Shown: positions 37,239 through 47,368, counted from the first letter of the stretch. The stretch is DNA of 64,000 nt from Dehalogenimonas sp. WBC-2 (GCA_001005265.1 CP011392.1:434001-498000); one strand, 5' to 3'. Program-made: numbers and translations. Notes: generated from the sequence alone by a model not told the origin.

Positions 37239-38669
37239 TCAAACCCCTGCCATCTTGCATCCGGCATCAAGCAGACGCTTCACTCTTTCCATGGAATCAC
37301 TTTCAGCATATATGCGCAACAGTGGTTCAGTACCGGACGCACGGACCAACAGCCATGAGCTATCTTCAAAGGTGAAACGGAAGCCGTCCAATGTATCTTT
37401 CTTGACCTTGCTGCCATCAATAACTCCCGGGTCGGCGGCCTTCAATAAACCGATGACCTTTTTGCGATCCGCCTCGTTGAAAGAAACATCGATACGGTGA
37501 TAGTGATGGGGGCCCACTTTATCATAGAGTAAAGTCACCAATTCTGAGGGTTTTTTATTAGTGCGGGCGATAAAATCCAGCAAGTAAAGACCTGCCAGCA
37601 TGGCATCCCGTTCCAGTACGTGGTCCCTAAAACCGTATCCACCACTTTCTTCACCGCCTATAATGGCGTTTTCCCGCTCCATAATAGGAGCTACGTACTT
37701 GAAGCCAACCGGTGTTTCATATACAGGCACATTGTAGAGTTCCCCCAATTTATAAAGCATACTGGATGAGGTAATTGTTTTGACGATAGCCCCGCGCTGG
37801 CCACGGACTTCAAGCAGATATAAAGCCAGAAGTGAGATCACCTGCAACTGGGTTAAAAAATTGCCCTGTTCGTCAACAACTCCCAACCGGTCAGCATCAC
37901 CATCGGTGGCTAAGCCGACGGCGGCAGCCTCAGCGGTCACTCTTGCTTTGAGTTCTTCTAGATTAATATCAATGGGTTCTGGTTGATGCATGCCAGGGAA
38001 AGCCGGATTGGGCTCACGCTTGATTTCAATTAGAGGGTAATTATCGCCGAGCAAACGCCGGAATAACCCGGCACCTGCGCCGTGCATGGAATCCACAATA
38101 ATTTTGGTTTTACTTCTCTTCAAATTTTCAATATCAACCAGTTTGCCCAATTGTTTAATGTAAGGTGGCATCAGGTCTGTATATTCAAACAAACCTTTGC
38201 TGGCAGCTTGTTCCAGACTGAGTTTTTCCGGTTTGGTCCCAGCGTGGACTATATCCTTAACATGTTTTTCAATATTGGTCACAACTTCTTCTGAAGCACT
38301 GGAACCGGTGGGTGATTTCACTTTGAAACCATTCCATTGAGCAGGATTATGACTGGCAGTGATTACAACAGCGCCACCGGATTTACGATTCAATGTGCCG
38401 TAACTCACTACTGGTGTGGCTACGGCTGTATTGGACAAAGTGACATGGATACCGGCGCCGGTCAGGATTTCTGCCGTTTCCCGTGCGAACTCATAAGACA
38501 AAAAGCGGGTATCATAGCCGATGACGACGCCTTTTTGCGCCAGATTAGTTTGTTTTAAATAAAGGGAATAGGCGGCAGCGCAAATCGCCAAATTATCGAA
38601 AGTAAAGTCACGGGCAATTAAACCGCGCCAGCCATCGGTGCCGAATTTGATCGGGCTTATATTATCCAT
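37239..38669 (-). CDS. Phosphoglucomutase/phosphomannomutase family protein
   Basis: 476-residue alpha-D-phosphohexomutase. FGTDGWRGLIARDFTFDNLA opens it, the phosphorylated Ser is Ser106 in VVITASHNPAQWNGFK, the metal loop is TDGDADRLG (about residue 255), the sugar loop is GGEESGGYG, and VRASGTEPLLRIYAES is the phosphate-binding domain 4. It could act on glucose-, mannose- or glucosamine-phosphates; the partner gene favours mannose or glucose. Such enzymes supply precursors for mannosylglycerate-type solutes and glycoconjugates. Confidence 0.9.
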   Translation of the reverse strand: MDNISPIKFGTDGWRGLIARDFTFDNLAICAAAYSLYLKQTNLAQKGVVIGYDTRFLSYEFARETAEILTGAGIHVTLSNTAVATPVVSYGTLNRKSGGAVVITASHNPAQWNGFKVKSPTGSSASEEVVTNIEKHVKDIVHAGTKPEKLSLEQAASKGLFEYTDLMPPYIKQLGKLVDIENLKRSKTKIIVDSMHGAGAGLFRRLLGDNYPLIEIKREPNPAFPGMHQPEPIDINLEELKARVTAEAAAVGLATDGDADRLGVVDEQGNFLTQLQVISLLALYLLEVRGQRGAIVKTITSSSMLYKLGELYNVPVYETPVGFKYVAPIMERENAIIGGEESGGYGFRDHVLERDAMLAGLYLLDFIARTNKKPSELVTLLYDKVGPHHYHRIDVSFNEADRKKVIGLLKAADPGVIDGSKVKKDTLDGFRFTFEDSSWLLVRASGTEPLLRIYAESDSMERVKRLLDAGCKMAGV

Positions 38670-38767
38670 TTGTTTTACCTTTACCGGTCATGCAGATGAA
38701 GAATAAGTAGAGCGGCATGACCAAATAGTCCCGCCAGCAGGGCGGCAGATAAAATTATAAATTACCA

Positions 38768-38799
38768 GCCGAGGCTATAAAATCTGAAATAGCCTCGGC
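38768..38799 (-). terminator. Hairpin terminator downstream of metK
   Basis: 11-bp stem (GCCGAGGCTAT / ATAGCCTCGGC on either strand) with a 10-base loop, 12 bases past the metK stop. On the minus strand it is followed by TGGTAATTTATAATTTTA, a moderate U-rich tract. Confidence 0.65.
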
Positions 38800-38810
38800 G
38801 TTTTCAAGAT

Positions 38811-40025
38811 TTATCGGCTTGGAGCACATTGAGCCAATTCGGCTTCAAGGGCTGCTACTTTATCCAAACTTTCCCAAGGTAATTCTATATCGGTGCGGCC
38901 GAAGTGGCCGTAAGACGCTGTTTGACGGTAAATCGGCCTTCGCAAATTAAGGTGTTTGATAATGGCCGCTGGTCGCAGGTCGAAATGTTTGGTAACGGTT
39001 TCCATGAGTTGTTCTTCACTGACACGTGCGGTGCCGAAGGTTTCCAGTGAGACCGACAATGGTTTAGCGCGACCTATAGCATAAGCGATCTGCATTTCAA
39101 TCTGATCAGCAAAACCTGCCGCCACCAGATTCTTGGAGACATAACGGGCCATATATGCCGCTGAGCGGTCTACTTTGGTGGGGTCCTTGCCTGAGAAGGC
39201 GCCGCCACCGTGACGGGCGATACCACCATAGGTGTCTACCAGTATCTTGCGTCCGGTAAACCCGGTATCTGAGGCTGGTCCGCCGATAATGAAGCGTCCG
39301 GTTGTATTGACATAAAAATTGGTATTATCATCAAGGAGTTCCGGGGGGATTATCGGCTTGATAACATGCTGCACAATATCTTTGAATATTACACTGTAAG
39401 GCACATCGTCGTGCTGAGCACCGATAACTACCGTCTCAATCCGGGCCGGCTTGCCATGATGATACTCCACTGTCACCTGGCTTTTACCGTCAGGGCGCAG
39501 GTAGGGGATGATGCCCTGTTTGCGTACGCTTGCCAACTGCCGCGTCAAACGGTGAGACAAGGCTATCGGCAGCGGCATCAATTCGGGAGTTTCATTGCAG
39601 GCATAACCAACCATCATCCCCTGATCGCCAGCACCAACGGCATCCATTGGGTCGGTCGAACCAGCCTTAGCTTCGGCAGATTGTCCGACACCCAGGTCAA
39701 TGTCCGCTGATTGCTTGTTGATGGAAACCATGACACCACAGGTCTGGGAATCAAAGCCATAATCTGGTTTTGTGTATCCGATATCACTTACCACCCGGCG
39801 GACGAGTTCGGGAATTTCAACGTAAGTTTGGGTGGATATCTCGCCAAGAACGAAAACAAGACCGTTGGTCACTGCAGTCTCACATGCAACTCTGGCGAAA
39901 GGGTCTTTGGTCAGGATGGCATCCAGAACGGCGTCTGATACCTGATCACATAATTTATCCGGATGACCTTCAGTGACTGATTCGGAAGTAAAAAGATATT
40001 TTTCAGAGTCCTTGCAACTTAACAT
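38811..40025 (-). CDS. metK: S-adenosylmethionine synthetase
   Basis: 404 residues. Makes SAM from methionine and [23 protein letters not shown] holds the ATP-site His, [16 protein letters not shown] is the hexapeptide-type motif and [20 protein letters not shown] is the second signature. The ATG at 40023-40025 follows AGGAGG by five bases; the open frame extends 21 codons further but overlaps the end of ahcY and is not SAM-synthetase-like. Last gene of the methionine/SAM cluster. Confidence 0.97.
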   Translation of the reverse strand: MLSCKDSEKYLFTSESVTEGHPDKLCDQVSDAVLDAILTKDPFARVACETAVTNGLVFVLGEISTQTYVEIPELVRRVVSDIGYTKPDYGFDSQTCGVMVSINKQSADIDLGVGQSAEAKAGSTDPMDAVGAGDQGMMVGYACNETPELMPLPIALSHRLTRQLASVRKQGIIPYLRPDGKSQVTVEYHHGKPARIETVVIGAQHDDVPYSVIFKDIVQHVIKPIIPPELLDDNTNFYVNTTGRFIIGGPASDTGFTGRKILVDTYGGIARHGGGAFSGKDPTKVDRSAAYMARYVSKNLVAAGFADQIEMQIAYAIGRAKPLSVSLETFGTARVSEEQLMETVTKHFDLRPAAIIKHLNLRRPIYRQTASYGHFGRTDIELPWESLDKVAALEAELAQCAPSR

Positions 40026-40033
40026 AATTCCTC

Positions 40034-41311
<1,278 letters not shown>

Positions 41312-42886
41312 TTAAATTACCGTGTTCGACAAATAGCCAATGATTTTTTGCAAGCTATCAGCAACCGCTTGCCGCGTGTCAATTATAACATGATTCCGTC
41401 CCGCTGGAAGCTCTGTGACGGGTTGGTAACGGCTTTTCTGTTGGCGATAAACCTCCCAACAGCCGTCGGACGTCGTTGTTTCAGTGAGACGCTGTTCGAG
41501 ACGCTCCCTAATCTCTTCATCCGAAAGTTGGCAGTCAATGACCATGAAATCGGCGTTTAAACGCCGCGCCAATTCAACTGCCTGTTCCCGATCGGCCTGT
41601 CGCAGGAAGGTGGCATCAATGATAACCGAGTTTCCTTGTTTTATATTCTCTTCAGCACCCAAGAGTAAAGCTGAGTATGTCATTTCAGTCATATTATTTG
41701 AATAAAGACCCTTAGCGAACTGTTCTTTGACCCTTTCGGTCGGCACTATGCCAGCCATGGTTTTTCGGGCGACGTCGGAAGACAGGTGCACCAGCCCCAA
41801 ATGGCAGGATAATGCTTTGGCCAGCGTTGATTTACCGCAGCCGGTGAAGCCCACTGTGATGAAAAGCTGGGGACGCGGCAAACTGTAAGCCAACGCCAAA
41901 TCAAAATAACCCTTAGCCCGGTCTAACTCCTGAGCCTTCTCAGTGTCTGGTACGAAAGGATCATCCAGTTTAAAGCAGGCGACTTTTGCCCGGATATGGG
42001 CACGGTAAGCCTGGTAGAAATGTAACAACGGATACAGCCCGGTGTCACCGCTTTTTTTGACATATTCGTCAACGAAAACCTGACGTAGAGCGGCATGCCC
42101 GTAGTGATCTATGTCCATGGCCAGGAAGGCCACTTCTGAAGCAGTGTCACCGTAGCGGAAACGGTCATTGAACTCAATGCAATCATAGATGCAAATACCA
42201 TTGTCTGAAAAGTTGATATGAGCCGAATGCAGGTCACCGTGGCAATCACGGATGCGGCCTTCGTTAACACGGCAGGTGAAGTCAACCTCGTGAGCTTTGA
42301 GAAACGAATCGAAATACTTTCTCAAAGAGTCAAAATGAGACTGACTTAGAGCACGGTCAATATACGGGCGGCTTTGCTCAAAGTTCTCGGTCACATTGCT
42401 AGTGATCGCTGCCACGTCACCGAAGTGATTGATCTCAATTGAAGTCTCAGCCTTTTTATGGAAATCGGCAATTTTGACGGCAACTGCTGAAATCATGTCT
42501 TTAGTTAGACTGCCGCTCACCAGAAGACTGTCTGCCATTCCTGCGGCAGACAGCAGCTTCATTTTAACGGCATAGTCCACGACCTCTCCGGCACCGCCAA
42601 GGAATGTCTCCCCATGACGATTTACTACCGGGATGACTCCGATGTAAGTGTCGGGGCAGAGGCGCTGATTAAGGACAACTTCTTTGTTACTAAAAAATCG
42701 GCGCTTTTCCAGTGTTGTATAGTCGACATAGCCTAAATTGACAGGTTTTCTGATCTTATAGGCGAATTTAGCGGTAAGCAGCACGAAGGACATCTGGGTT
42801 TGGATGACCTTCACCTCATCCGGATTTTCATCAGGATAGCGTACCGGATCAAGCAGAGCGACTATTAACGCTGGTAACTGGCTCAT
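41312..42886 (-). CDS. APH-like phosphotransferase fused to a P-loop kinase (COG2187/COG0645 type)
   Basis: 524 residues in two parts. Residues about 1-330 resemble aminoglycoside-phosphotransferase-fold kinases, with FAYKIRKPVNLGYVDYTTLE and the catalytic-loop-like RDCHGDLHSAHINF followed by YDCIEFNDRFRYGD. Residues about 345-524 are a P-loop kinase (TVGFTGCGKSTLAKALSCHL, then LSSDVARK). The fusion is widespread and commonly annotated as hypothetical; the small-molecule substrates are not known. It lies in the methionine/SAM cluster between ahcY and the Lys/Ala-rich protein, with 12-19-base gaps, so it is probably co-transcribed. Confidence 0.8.
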   Translation of the reverse strand: MSQLPALIVALLDPVRYPDENPDEVKVIQTQMSFVLLTAKFAYKIRKPVNLGYVDYTTLEKRRFFSNKEVVLNQRLCPDTYIGVIPVVNRHGETFLGGAGEVVDYAVKMKLLSAAGMADSLLVSGSLTKDMISAVAVKIADFHKKAETSIEINHFGDVAAITSNVTENFEQSRPYIDRALSQSHFDSLRKYFDSFLKAHEVDFTCRVNEGRIRDCHGDLHSAHINFSDNGICIYDCIEFNDRFRYGDTASEVAFLAMDIDHYGHAALRQVFVDEYVKKSGDTGLYPLLHFYQAYRAHIRAKVACFKLDDPFVPDTEKAQELDRAKGYFDLALAYSLPRPQLFITVGFTGCGKSTLAKALSCHLGLVHLSSDVARKTMAGIVPTERVKEQFAKGLYSNNMTEMTYSALLLGAEENIKQGNSVIIDATFLRQADREQAVELARRLNADFMVIDCQLSDEEIRERLEQRLTETTTSDGCWEVYRQQKSRYQPVTELPAGRNHVIIDTRQAVADSLQKIIGYLSNTVI

Positions 42887-42897
42887 GCGTGTTGGAT

Positions 42898-43239
42898 TTA
42901 CTCGGTTTTAGGCTTTTTAGCTGTTTTGGGTTTTGATTCTGCGTTAGCAGCCGGTTTAGCCTCGGCTTTAGGTTTTACTGCCTTGACCTTTTCCTCTGAT
43001 TTAACTGTGGTGGCGGGAGTCTCTGTAACGACGTCTGCCTTTGGTTTTGGCGCTACCTTTACCTTAGGCTCTTTGACCGGCTTTGCGGCAACAGTTTCTT
43101 CAAATTCATATCGGGTGCGAGTTGGTTTGGGTGCCAGATGAACGCCACCTTCACTGGCTCTTTCCGCCTTGGCCCGCTCTTTAAGGGTGTTTTTTCGTTT
43201 GGTGTGCTTCAATTGGGCGACACGGCTTTTTTTGTTCAT
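42898..43239 (-). CDS. Lys/Ala/Pro-rich basic protein of unknown function
   Basis: 113 residues. The first 32 (MNKKSRVAQLKHTKRKNTLK and onward) form a strongly basic, probably helical segment; residues about 45-113 are low-complexity, alternating K, P, A, E and V (KVAPKPKADVV, VKPKAEAKPAANAESKPK), reminiscent of disordered histone-H1-like tails. No known domain. It could bind nucleic acid, but that is inferred only from composition. The ATG has a GAGAGGA-type ribosome site. Confidence 0.7.
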   Translation of the reverse strand: MNKKSRVAQLKHTKRKNTLKERAKAERASEGGVHLAPKPTRTRYEFEETVAAKPVKEPKVKVAPKPKADVVTETPATTVKSEEKVKAVKPKAEAKPAANAESKPKTAKKPKTE

Positions 43240-43274
43240 GATGTCCTCTCCAGTCTTTTTATTGATACTTCAGA

Positions 43275-44300
43275 TTATAGGTAGCGGCTTCTCATTCTGG
43301 CTGTCAGTTCTGCCATGAGTTCCAGCGTCCGTTCAGCACCGTCCTCGCTCATATAGGCCATACCGCAACTGGGGGTAATCAGCCCCTGGCGCAACAGCTG
43401 TCGAAAGTTGACTCCATGGCGGGTGAAGGGGGCCATGGCCTCTTCCAAACGATCTTGAAGACTGGCGGCTGTTTCTGATTGGGCCAATTTATCGGTATTA
43501 GGCGCTATGCCCCAAGCCACGGCACCGCCGCGGGCTAAAAAGCGGCTGACCTCATCCGGATACAGTGATAACGAACCGCCGTAGTTATAGGCGTCAAAAC
43601 TGATGATATCAAGTGCAAGACCAGTCAAAATGGTCCAGTCGGTATTGCCACAACAATGAATCCCTTTCAGGCCTTTTATCTCTCCCAGCACTTCCGTGAG
43701 CATCTGTTGGATGCGTTCCTTGGACAAAGGCAGATAGGCCGAACCGTAAGCTGTGAGTGCTGGCTCGTCTAGAAATATAACAGTACGTGGTGAAATATTC
43801 CGGAGCTGATTTTCCTGCCATGCTATCTTTAATCCTAATAGTTTTGCGGCGGCTTCTGCCATTACATCATCGTAAATGAGTAAGCCGCCACTTTCATCTT
43901 TGACCGATAAACCCCAGCTGATGGGGCCTGCTACTTGGCCTTTAACACCGCGTGGTGATGACGGATGGGTGCCGAGGAAAGCGTAAAAACCGGCTGCGAC
44001 CTCCGGGCTGATGCCGTATTTTTCGGTGTCGCCGTTAATATAGGCACCGTACAGAGCCTCAAGTTCATGCTCCCAGCCGATCTGCCGATCCACTTCAACA
44101 TTCTCATCGGAGATTTTGATACCAGGGAATCCTTCTGCAAACTGGGCGGTCATCAACTCCCTGTTGGTGCGTTGGGGCAGTTGCGGCCAAGCCGGAAGTT
44201 CAGTCAAATAGCGGGAAATAAGCTTGCAGGCCGCTACAGGATCACGATGCGGCATGCTGCCAATAATGGTCGGTGTCAGGTTGAATTCAGTATCAGCCAT
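43275..44300 (-). CDS. Core-type cobalamin-independent methionine synthase (MetE C-terminal fold)
   Basis: 341 residues, the UROD/MetE-like barrel alone without the N-terminal half of classical MetE (about 750 residues). Zinc-ligand-type residues are visible in GIHCCGNTDWTILTG and in LITPSCGMAYMSEDGAER; GSMPHRDP opens the protein and AGPISWGLSVKDE and FLDEPALTAYGSAYL line the barrel. Short 'core' MetE proteins of this length have been characterised from Dehalococcoides, where the methyl donor is methylcobalamin. Placement with ahcY, metK and MTA phosphorylase supports homocysteine methylation here too. Confidence 0.82.
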   Translation of the reverse strand: MADTEFNLTPTIIGSMPHRDPVAACKLISRYLTELPAWPQLPQRTNRELMTAQFAEGFPGIKISDENVEVDRQIGWEHELEALYGAYINGDTEKYGISPEVAAGFYAFLGTHPSSPRGVKGQVAGPISWGLSVKDESGGLLIYDDVMAEAAAKLLGLKIAWQENQLRNISPRTVIFLDEPALTAYGSAYLPLSKERIQQMLTEVLGEIKGLKGIHCCGNTDWTILTGLALDIISFDAYNYGGSLSLYPDEVSRFLARGGAVAWGIAPNTDKLAQSETAASLQDRLEEAMAPFTRHGVNFRQLLRQGLITPSCGMAYMSEDGAERTLELMAELTARMRSRYL

Positions 44301-44366
44301 GTATTCTCCACATAAAACTTAACTATTAAATCACAAAAGAGGCGACCGAGGAAATATGGCGGCCTT

Positions 44367-45236
44367 TCAGGCGATATATTTGCCGATAATGAGTTTGAGA
44401 TTGGCCTGTCGCTCCGGGGAAATAGCCCCGAGGCTGGTGACGATGGCATTCTTGAGAGCATCAGTACAACCACAGACGCGGGTCTCCGGCAAGTGCGCAA
44501 CCGCCAATTTAACGATATGTTTGGAGAGTTCCATATTGGCTCTAAGGGTGGCGACGATCATATCTACGGTGACCGGAGCTTCATCTTCATGCCACGAATC
44601 ATAATCTGTTGAGCAGGCGATAACGGCATAACAAATTTCCGCCTCGCGGGCTAACTTTGCCTCCGGCAGTGCCGTCATGCCGATAACATCGGCGCCCCAG
44701 CTTTTGTGCAGACGCGACTCCGCCCGGGTGGAGAAGGCAGGTCCTTCCATGACCACATAAGTGCCGCCATCATGGACTGTGGCACCGGCGTCTCTGGAGC
44801 AGTTGAACAGCAGTTTTCTCATCTCAGGGCAGAAAGGTTCAGCAAAAGCGATATGGGCGACCACACCGTCGCCGAAGAAGGTATTGACGCGCTGGCTGGT
44901 TCGGTCGATCAACTGGTCTGGAATCAACAGGTGTCCCGGCGCTATTTCTTTTTTGAAGCTGCCGACGGAATTGATGGCGATAATGTGTTCCACACCCAGA
45001 CTTTTTAATGCCCAGATGTTGGCGCGTACTGGAATCTCTGTAGGCATCAAGCGATGACCGCGGCCGTGCCGCGGCAAAAAAGCTACCCTCACACCATCCA
45101 GGGTACCGACAGTGATGCTGTCGCTCGGCGGGCCGTAGGGAGTATTGACATTGACCTCAGTGACACCGGTAAGGCCTTCGATATCATAGAGACCGGTACC
45201 GCCGATGACGGCGATTTTAACTTTTTGGTCGGTCAT
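44367..45236 (-). CDS. mtnP: S-methyl-5'-thioadenosine phosphorylase
   Basis: 289 residues. Phosphorolyses MTA, a by-product of polyamine and other SAM-using reactions, to adenine and methylthioribose-1-phosphate. AVIGGTGLYDIEGLTGV, FLPRHGRGHRLMPTEIPVRA, INSVGSFKKEIAPGHLLIPD and GMTALPEAKLAREAEICYAV are the purine-nucleoside-phosphorylase family 2 signatures; His in the RHGRGH loop is as in MTAP. First gene of the methionine/SAM cluster; no SAM or SAH riboswitch was recognised upstream. Confidence 0.92.
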   Translation of the reverse strand: MTDQKVKIAVIGGTGLYDIEGLTGVTEVNVNTPYGPPSDSITVGTLDGVRVAFLPRHGRGHRLMPTEIPVRANIWALKSLGVEHIIAINSVGSFKKEIAPGHLLIPDQLIDRTSQRVNTFFGDGVVAHIAFAEPFCPEMRKLLFNCSRDAGATVHDGGTYVVMEGPAFSTRAESRLHKSWGADVIGMTALPEAKLAREAEICYAVIACSTDYDSWHEDEAPVTVDMIVATLRANMELSKHIVKLAVAHLPETRVCGCTDALKNAIVTSLGAISPERQANLKLIIGKYIA

Positions 45237-45335
45237 ATATTTTTGGTGTCCTTGTATTGATCAGTGTTTGCCAGAAGTGCCCGGTGTCGCGTCCCCATTG
45301 GGTGAGGGACTGCTTATGGTAAAAATATCAACAAA

Positions 45336-45665
45336 TTATTTGCAAAAAATATGATCATGCATGTCGGTGATACCGCCGATTGCTTCTATTATAATATCGC
45401 TGGTAGCGGCAAAGTCAGCCAGAGGTTGGACGGAAAACTTGGTCAGATGGCTCAGGGGGAAAGACATAAGGATGCTTGTCAATTCTTCATGCGAAGCCGC
45501 GTCAATAATGAAAAGGCCGCCGCCATCAGTGAAGCTGTAGGCGCTCTCCAATTTTGCATTTTTTTTCAATGTTTGCACCCACTCTTTGGATGATTCAAGG
45601 TAGTTTGACTGCGATCTGTGTTCGGTGGCGGCTTTAGTTTGGTGGCCTATTACCAAGAATTTCAT
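45336..45665 (-). CDS. Small dimeric alpha/beta-barrel-type protein
   Basis: 109 residues. MKFLVIGHQTKAATEHRSQS, a helix with EWVQTLKKNAKLESAYSFTD and GGGLFIIDAASHEELTSILM, then FPLSHLTKFSVQPLADF, follow the ferredoxin-like pattern of muconolactone-isomerase-like/YCII-like proteins. No catalytic residue can be named. It has its own promoter and a GAGAGG ribosome site eight bases before the ATG. Confidence 0.72.
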   Translation of the reverse strand: MKFLVIGHQTKAATEHRSQSNYLESSKEWVQTLKKNAKLESAYSFTDGGGLFIIDAASHEELTSILMSFPLSHLTKFSVQPLADFAATSDIIIEAIGGITDMHDHIFCK

Positions 45666-45709
45666 TTTTGTGACCTCTCTGTGTTAAAGGTAACACCGAC
45701 TTCATAAGC

Positions 45710-45738
45710 ATTTTAGGTGTGGGATATGGGTATGTCAA
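45710..45738 (-). promoter_or_regulatory. Promoter of the small alpha/beta-barrel gene
   Basis: Minus-strand TTGACA (45733-45738), a 17-base spacer and TAAAAT (45710-45715); the leader is about 38 bases. Confidence 0.7.
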
Positions 45739-45982
45739 GGTTGTGTAAGCGCCCAACCACATTGGATTGACAAGGTTATCGAACTGACCTTGGTAGCAGT
45801 GAATTGTTTTGACACAAATACCTGTTTTTTTGCACCTAGAGTTTTGATTCAAAGCAACAATTCAGCGTTTTAACTCCTGAAGTGGCAAATCACGGATTAT
45901 TGTAGTTTTCAATTTATAATTCACGGTTATAGGTTCCAGTTAGATAAATACTTTTCTACAAATAAAAGACGAAAAAGGAAAA

Positions 45983-46008
45983 CCCTTCGACTTCGCTCAG
46001 GGCGAACG
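45983..46008. repeat. CTTCGAC...CAGGGCGAACG-type short intergenic repeat
   Basis: The plus strand reads CCCTTCGACTTCGCTCAGGG followed by CGAACG. This is a variant of a short imperfect palindrome found between genes in many bacteria (often read as PFDKLRANG when translated). A diverged relative of its left half is near 479-496. Confidence 0.55.
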
Positions 46009-46035
46009 TATTATTAAAGGCTCTCCGATAAGCTC

Positions 46036-46053
46036 CCCGAGTGCAAACTCGGG
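46036..46053. repeat. Short perfect palindrome
   Basis: CCCGAGT-GCAA-ACTCGGG, a 7-bp stem with a 4-base loop within the same gene-poor stretch. There is no U-tract on either side, so it reads as a repeat remnant and not as a terminator. Confidence 0.45.
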
Positions 46054-46224
46054 ATAAACAGGGCTAACGTTGATTGGATAGTTTTCCAAGAAGTAGCGAC
46101 GAGGTATTTGTTTTCTCATAAAATGCATAAAACAACCAAAACAACACCCTCTTTTACGATTGAAACCGGCAACAACAACCGGTTGTGTTAGAATAAACAA
46201 ATAAATCAAATACCCTTTTTAACA

Positions 46225-46304
46225 AATTAATAAACAGAGAACAAATGATAGCACGAGGGTGGTGGGGTGTCAATGGGGTTTTGGACTTTTTGAGGGTTTA
46301 TTTT
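46225..46304 (-). repeat. Dispersed promoter-bearing repeat, copy B
   Basis: About 80 bases related to 687-767. The minus strand carries TTGACA (46268-46273), a 17-base spacer and TATCAT (46245-46250), then the shared TTGTTCTCTGTTTATTA tract. It lies about 100 bases from the left end of the rdhA fragment and reads away from it. Confidence 0.65.
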
Positions 46305-46406
46305 ATTGGACGTACGATTAACCGATCGGAATAGAGTTAATAAACTTCTTAAGTTTGGTCTAATATCGAGAGGTTTAATTTCATAGACTTATGCTTAGCC
46401 AATTCT

Positions 46407-47000
46407 TTGGGAATTGTACGTGGGCTTCATATCAGGATAGATACAATGTGTGGCATGACTGAACTTGGCTGGGTAAGCAATCATGGTATCAGCCCAACTG
46501 CTGGTGTCGCTTTCACACCAACTTCATTAACCACTGATTTACCCTTAGTACCCAATAATCCAATTGATGCCGGTATTCTTCGCTTTTGTGAAGATTGCGC
46601 AAAATGTGCTGACGTTTGTCCAAGTGGAGCTTTAACTCAAGAGGCCCAAAGTTGGGAACCTCTGGGCGGATGGACGAATCCAGGTAAAAAACAATTCCAG
46701 AATAATATGATGGATTGCCAGAATTACCGGACGATGATTGGTCAGTGCAGCACTTGTGAAGCAGCTTGTGTATTCACTAAACATGGTTCAGCCATGGTGC
46801 ATGAGGTGGTGAAGTCTGCAATTTCAACTACCGGTATATTCAATAGTTTCTTCAAGACAATGGATGATCAATTTAAATACGGACCTCAAGGTGGAGGAAC
46901 CGGTCCTGACAACGGCTACTTCAATCCATTAAATAACGATTGGTGGAATCTAGAGTTACCCGCTTGGGGCTACGAATTGGGGGCTTCATACCTCCAATAG
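46407..47000 (+). pseudogene. rdhA: C-terminal fragment of a reductive dehalogenase catalytic subunit
   Basis: About 197 residues equal to the C-terminal part of RdhA, the corrinoid/iron-sulfur enzyme of organohalide respiration. Both cluster motifs are present: CEDCAKCADVCPSGA (C-x2-C-x2-C-x3-CP) and a second set C...CSTCEAACVF. MCGMTELGWVSNHGISPTAG and TDLPLVPNNPIDAGILRFCE are typical of Dehalogenimonas/Dehalococcoides enzymes. The Tat signal peptide and most of the corrinoid-binding domain (normally about 250-300 residues) are missing; the frame opens only with a TTG and no ribosome site. It cannot make a working dehalogenase. The reading frame itself is still intact, so the truncation is probably recent. 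Confidence 0.85.
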
Positions 47001-47035
47001 CCACGGTAATACCACAAGATAGATAATTTTTAATA

Positions 47036-47081
47036 CTTCCTAGTAAAAGATGGTGGTAATTCGCTATCTTTTTCTAGGAAG
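47036..47081 (+). terminator. Long imperfect hairpin after the rdhA fragment
   Basis: CTTCCTAG-T-AAAAGAT pairs with ATCTTTT-T-CTAGGAAG (8 + 7 bp around a T-T mismatch, 14-base loop), 35 bases past the rdhA stop. The descending arm is T-rich. It may be a terminator or a leftover inverted repeat. Confidence 0.5.
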
Positions 47082-47368
47082 TTTGGCTTACTCGATTAAA
47101 TGGCAGATGCAGTGGAATTGACTTTGGATGTCTGGGGAATGGTTTCTATATTGTGTCGCTGGCTTATCAGTGCCTAGTTAGAGCGTCGTTACCCACTACG
47201 CGTAACACTACTTGGTACGATTAATTCCATTTTGGTGTCTCTGAGATGGGTACCGGTATGTTCGGTGATGATTTGCAAGTGGTCCTCTGTGGAATACCCA
47301 GTAGTAGCATTCTGGTTTCCATCATTCCTCTCATTGGCCGTATATGTAATGTGCTGCCATTAGTATAA
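47081..47368 (+). pseudogene. Possible rdhB (membrane anchor) remnant
   Basis: A 95-codon frame interrupted once by TAA (47222-47224). Conceptual pieces are GFYIVSLAYQCLVRASLPTT followed by RNTTWYD, stop, then GVSEMGTGMFG and LQVVLCGIPSSSILVSIIPL. RdhB anchors are about 90-100 residues with three membrane segments, a TWYEW-like motif and an LFG(I/L)P segment, and lie directly after rdhA; size, position and these weak motifs fit. There is no start codon or ribosome site. Recognition is tentative. Confidence 0.4.

Larger units (their letters stand above)
45739..46215. other. Gene-poor stretch with small repeats and a doubtful ORF
   Basis: No supported gene. A 70-codon minus-strand frame (45997-46209) starts with TTG (MIYLFILTQPVVVAGF), lies just downstream of repeat copy B and resembles no known protein; it runs through the two palindromic repeats below, so it is more likely a decayed or accidental frame. 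Base composition is AT-rich compared with the flanking genes. Confidence 0.4.

Noticed and set aside
45237-45335. SAM or SAH riboswitch upstream of the methionine/SAM cluster
   Set aside because: A GTCCC...GGGGAC element exists, but none of the conserved cores of known SAM or SAH riboswitches was recognised.
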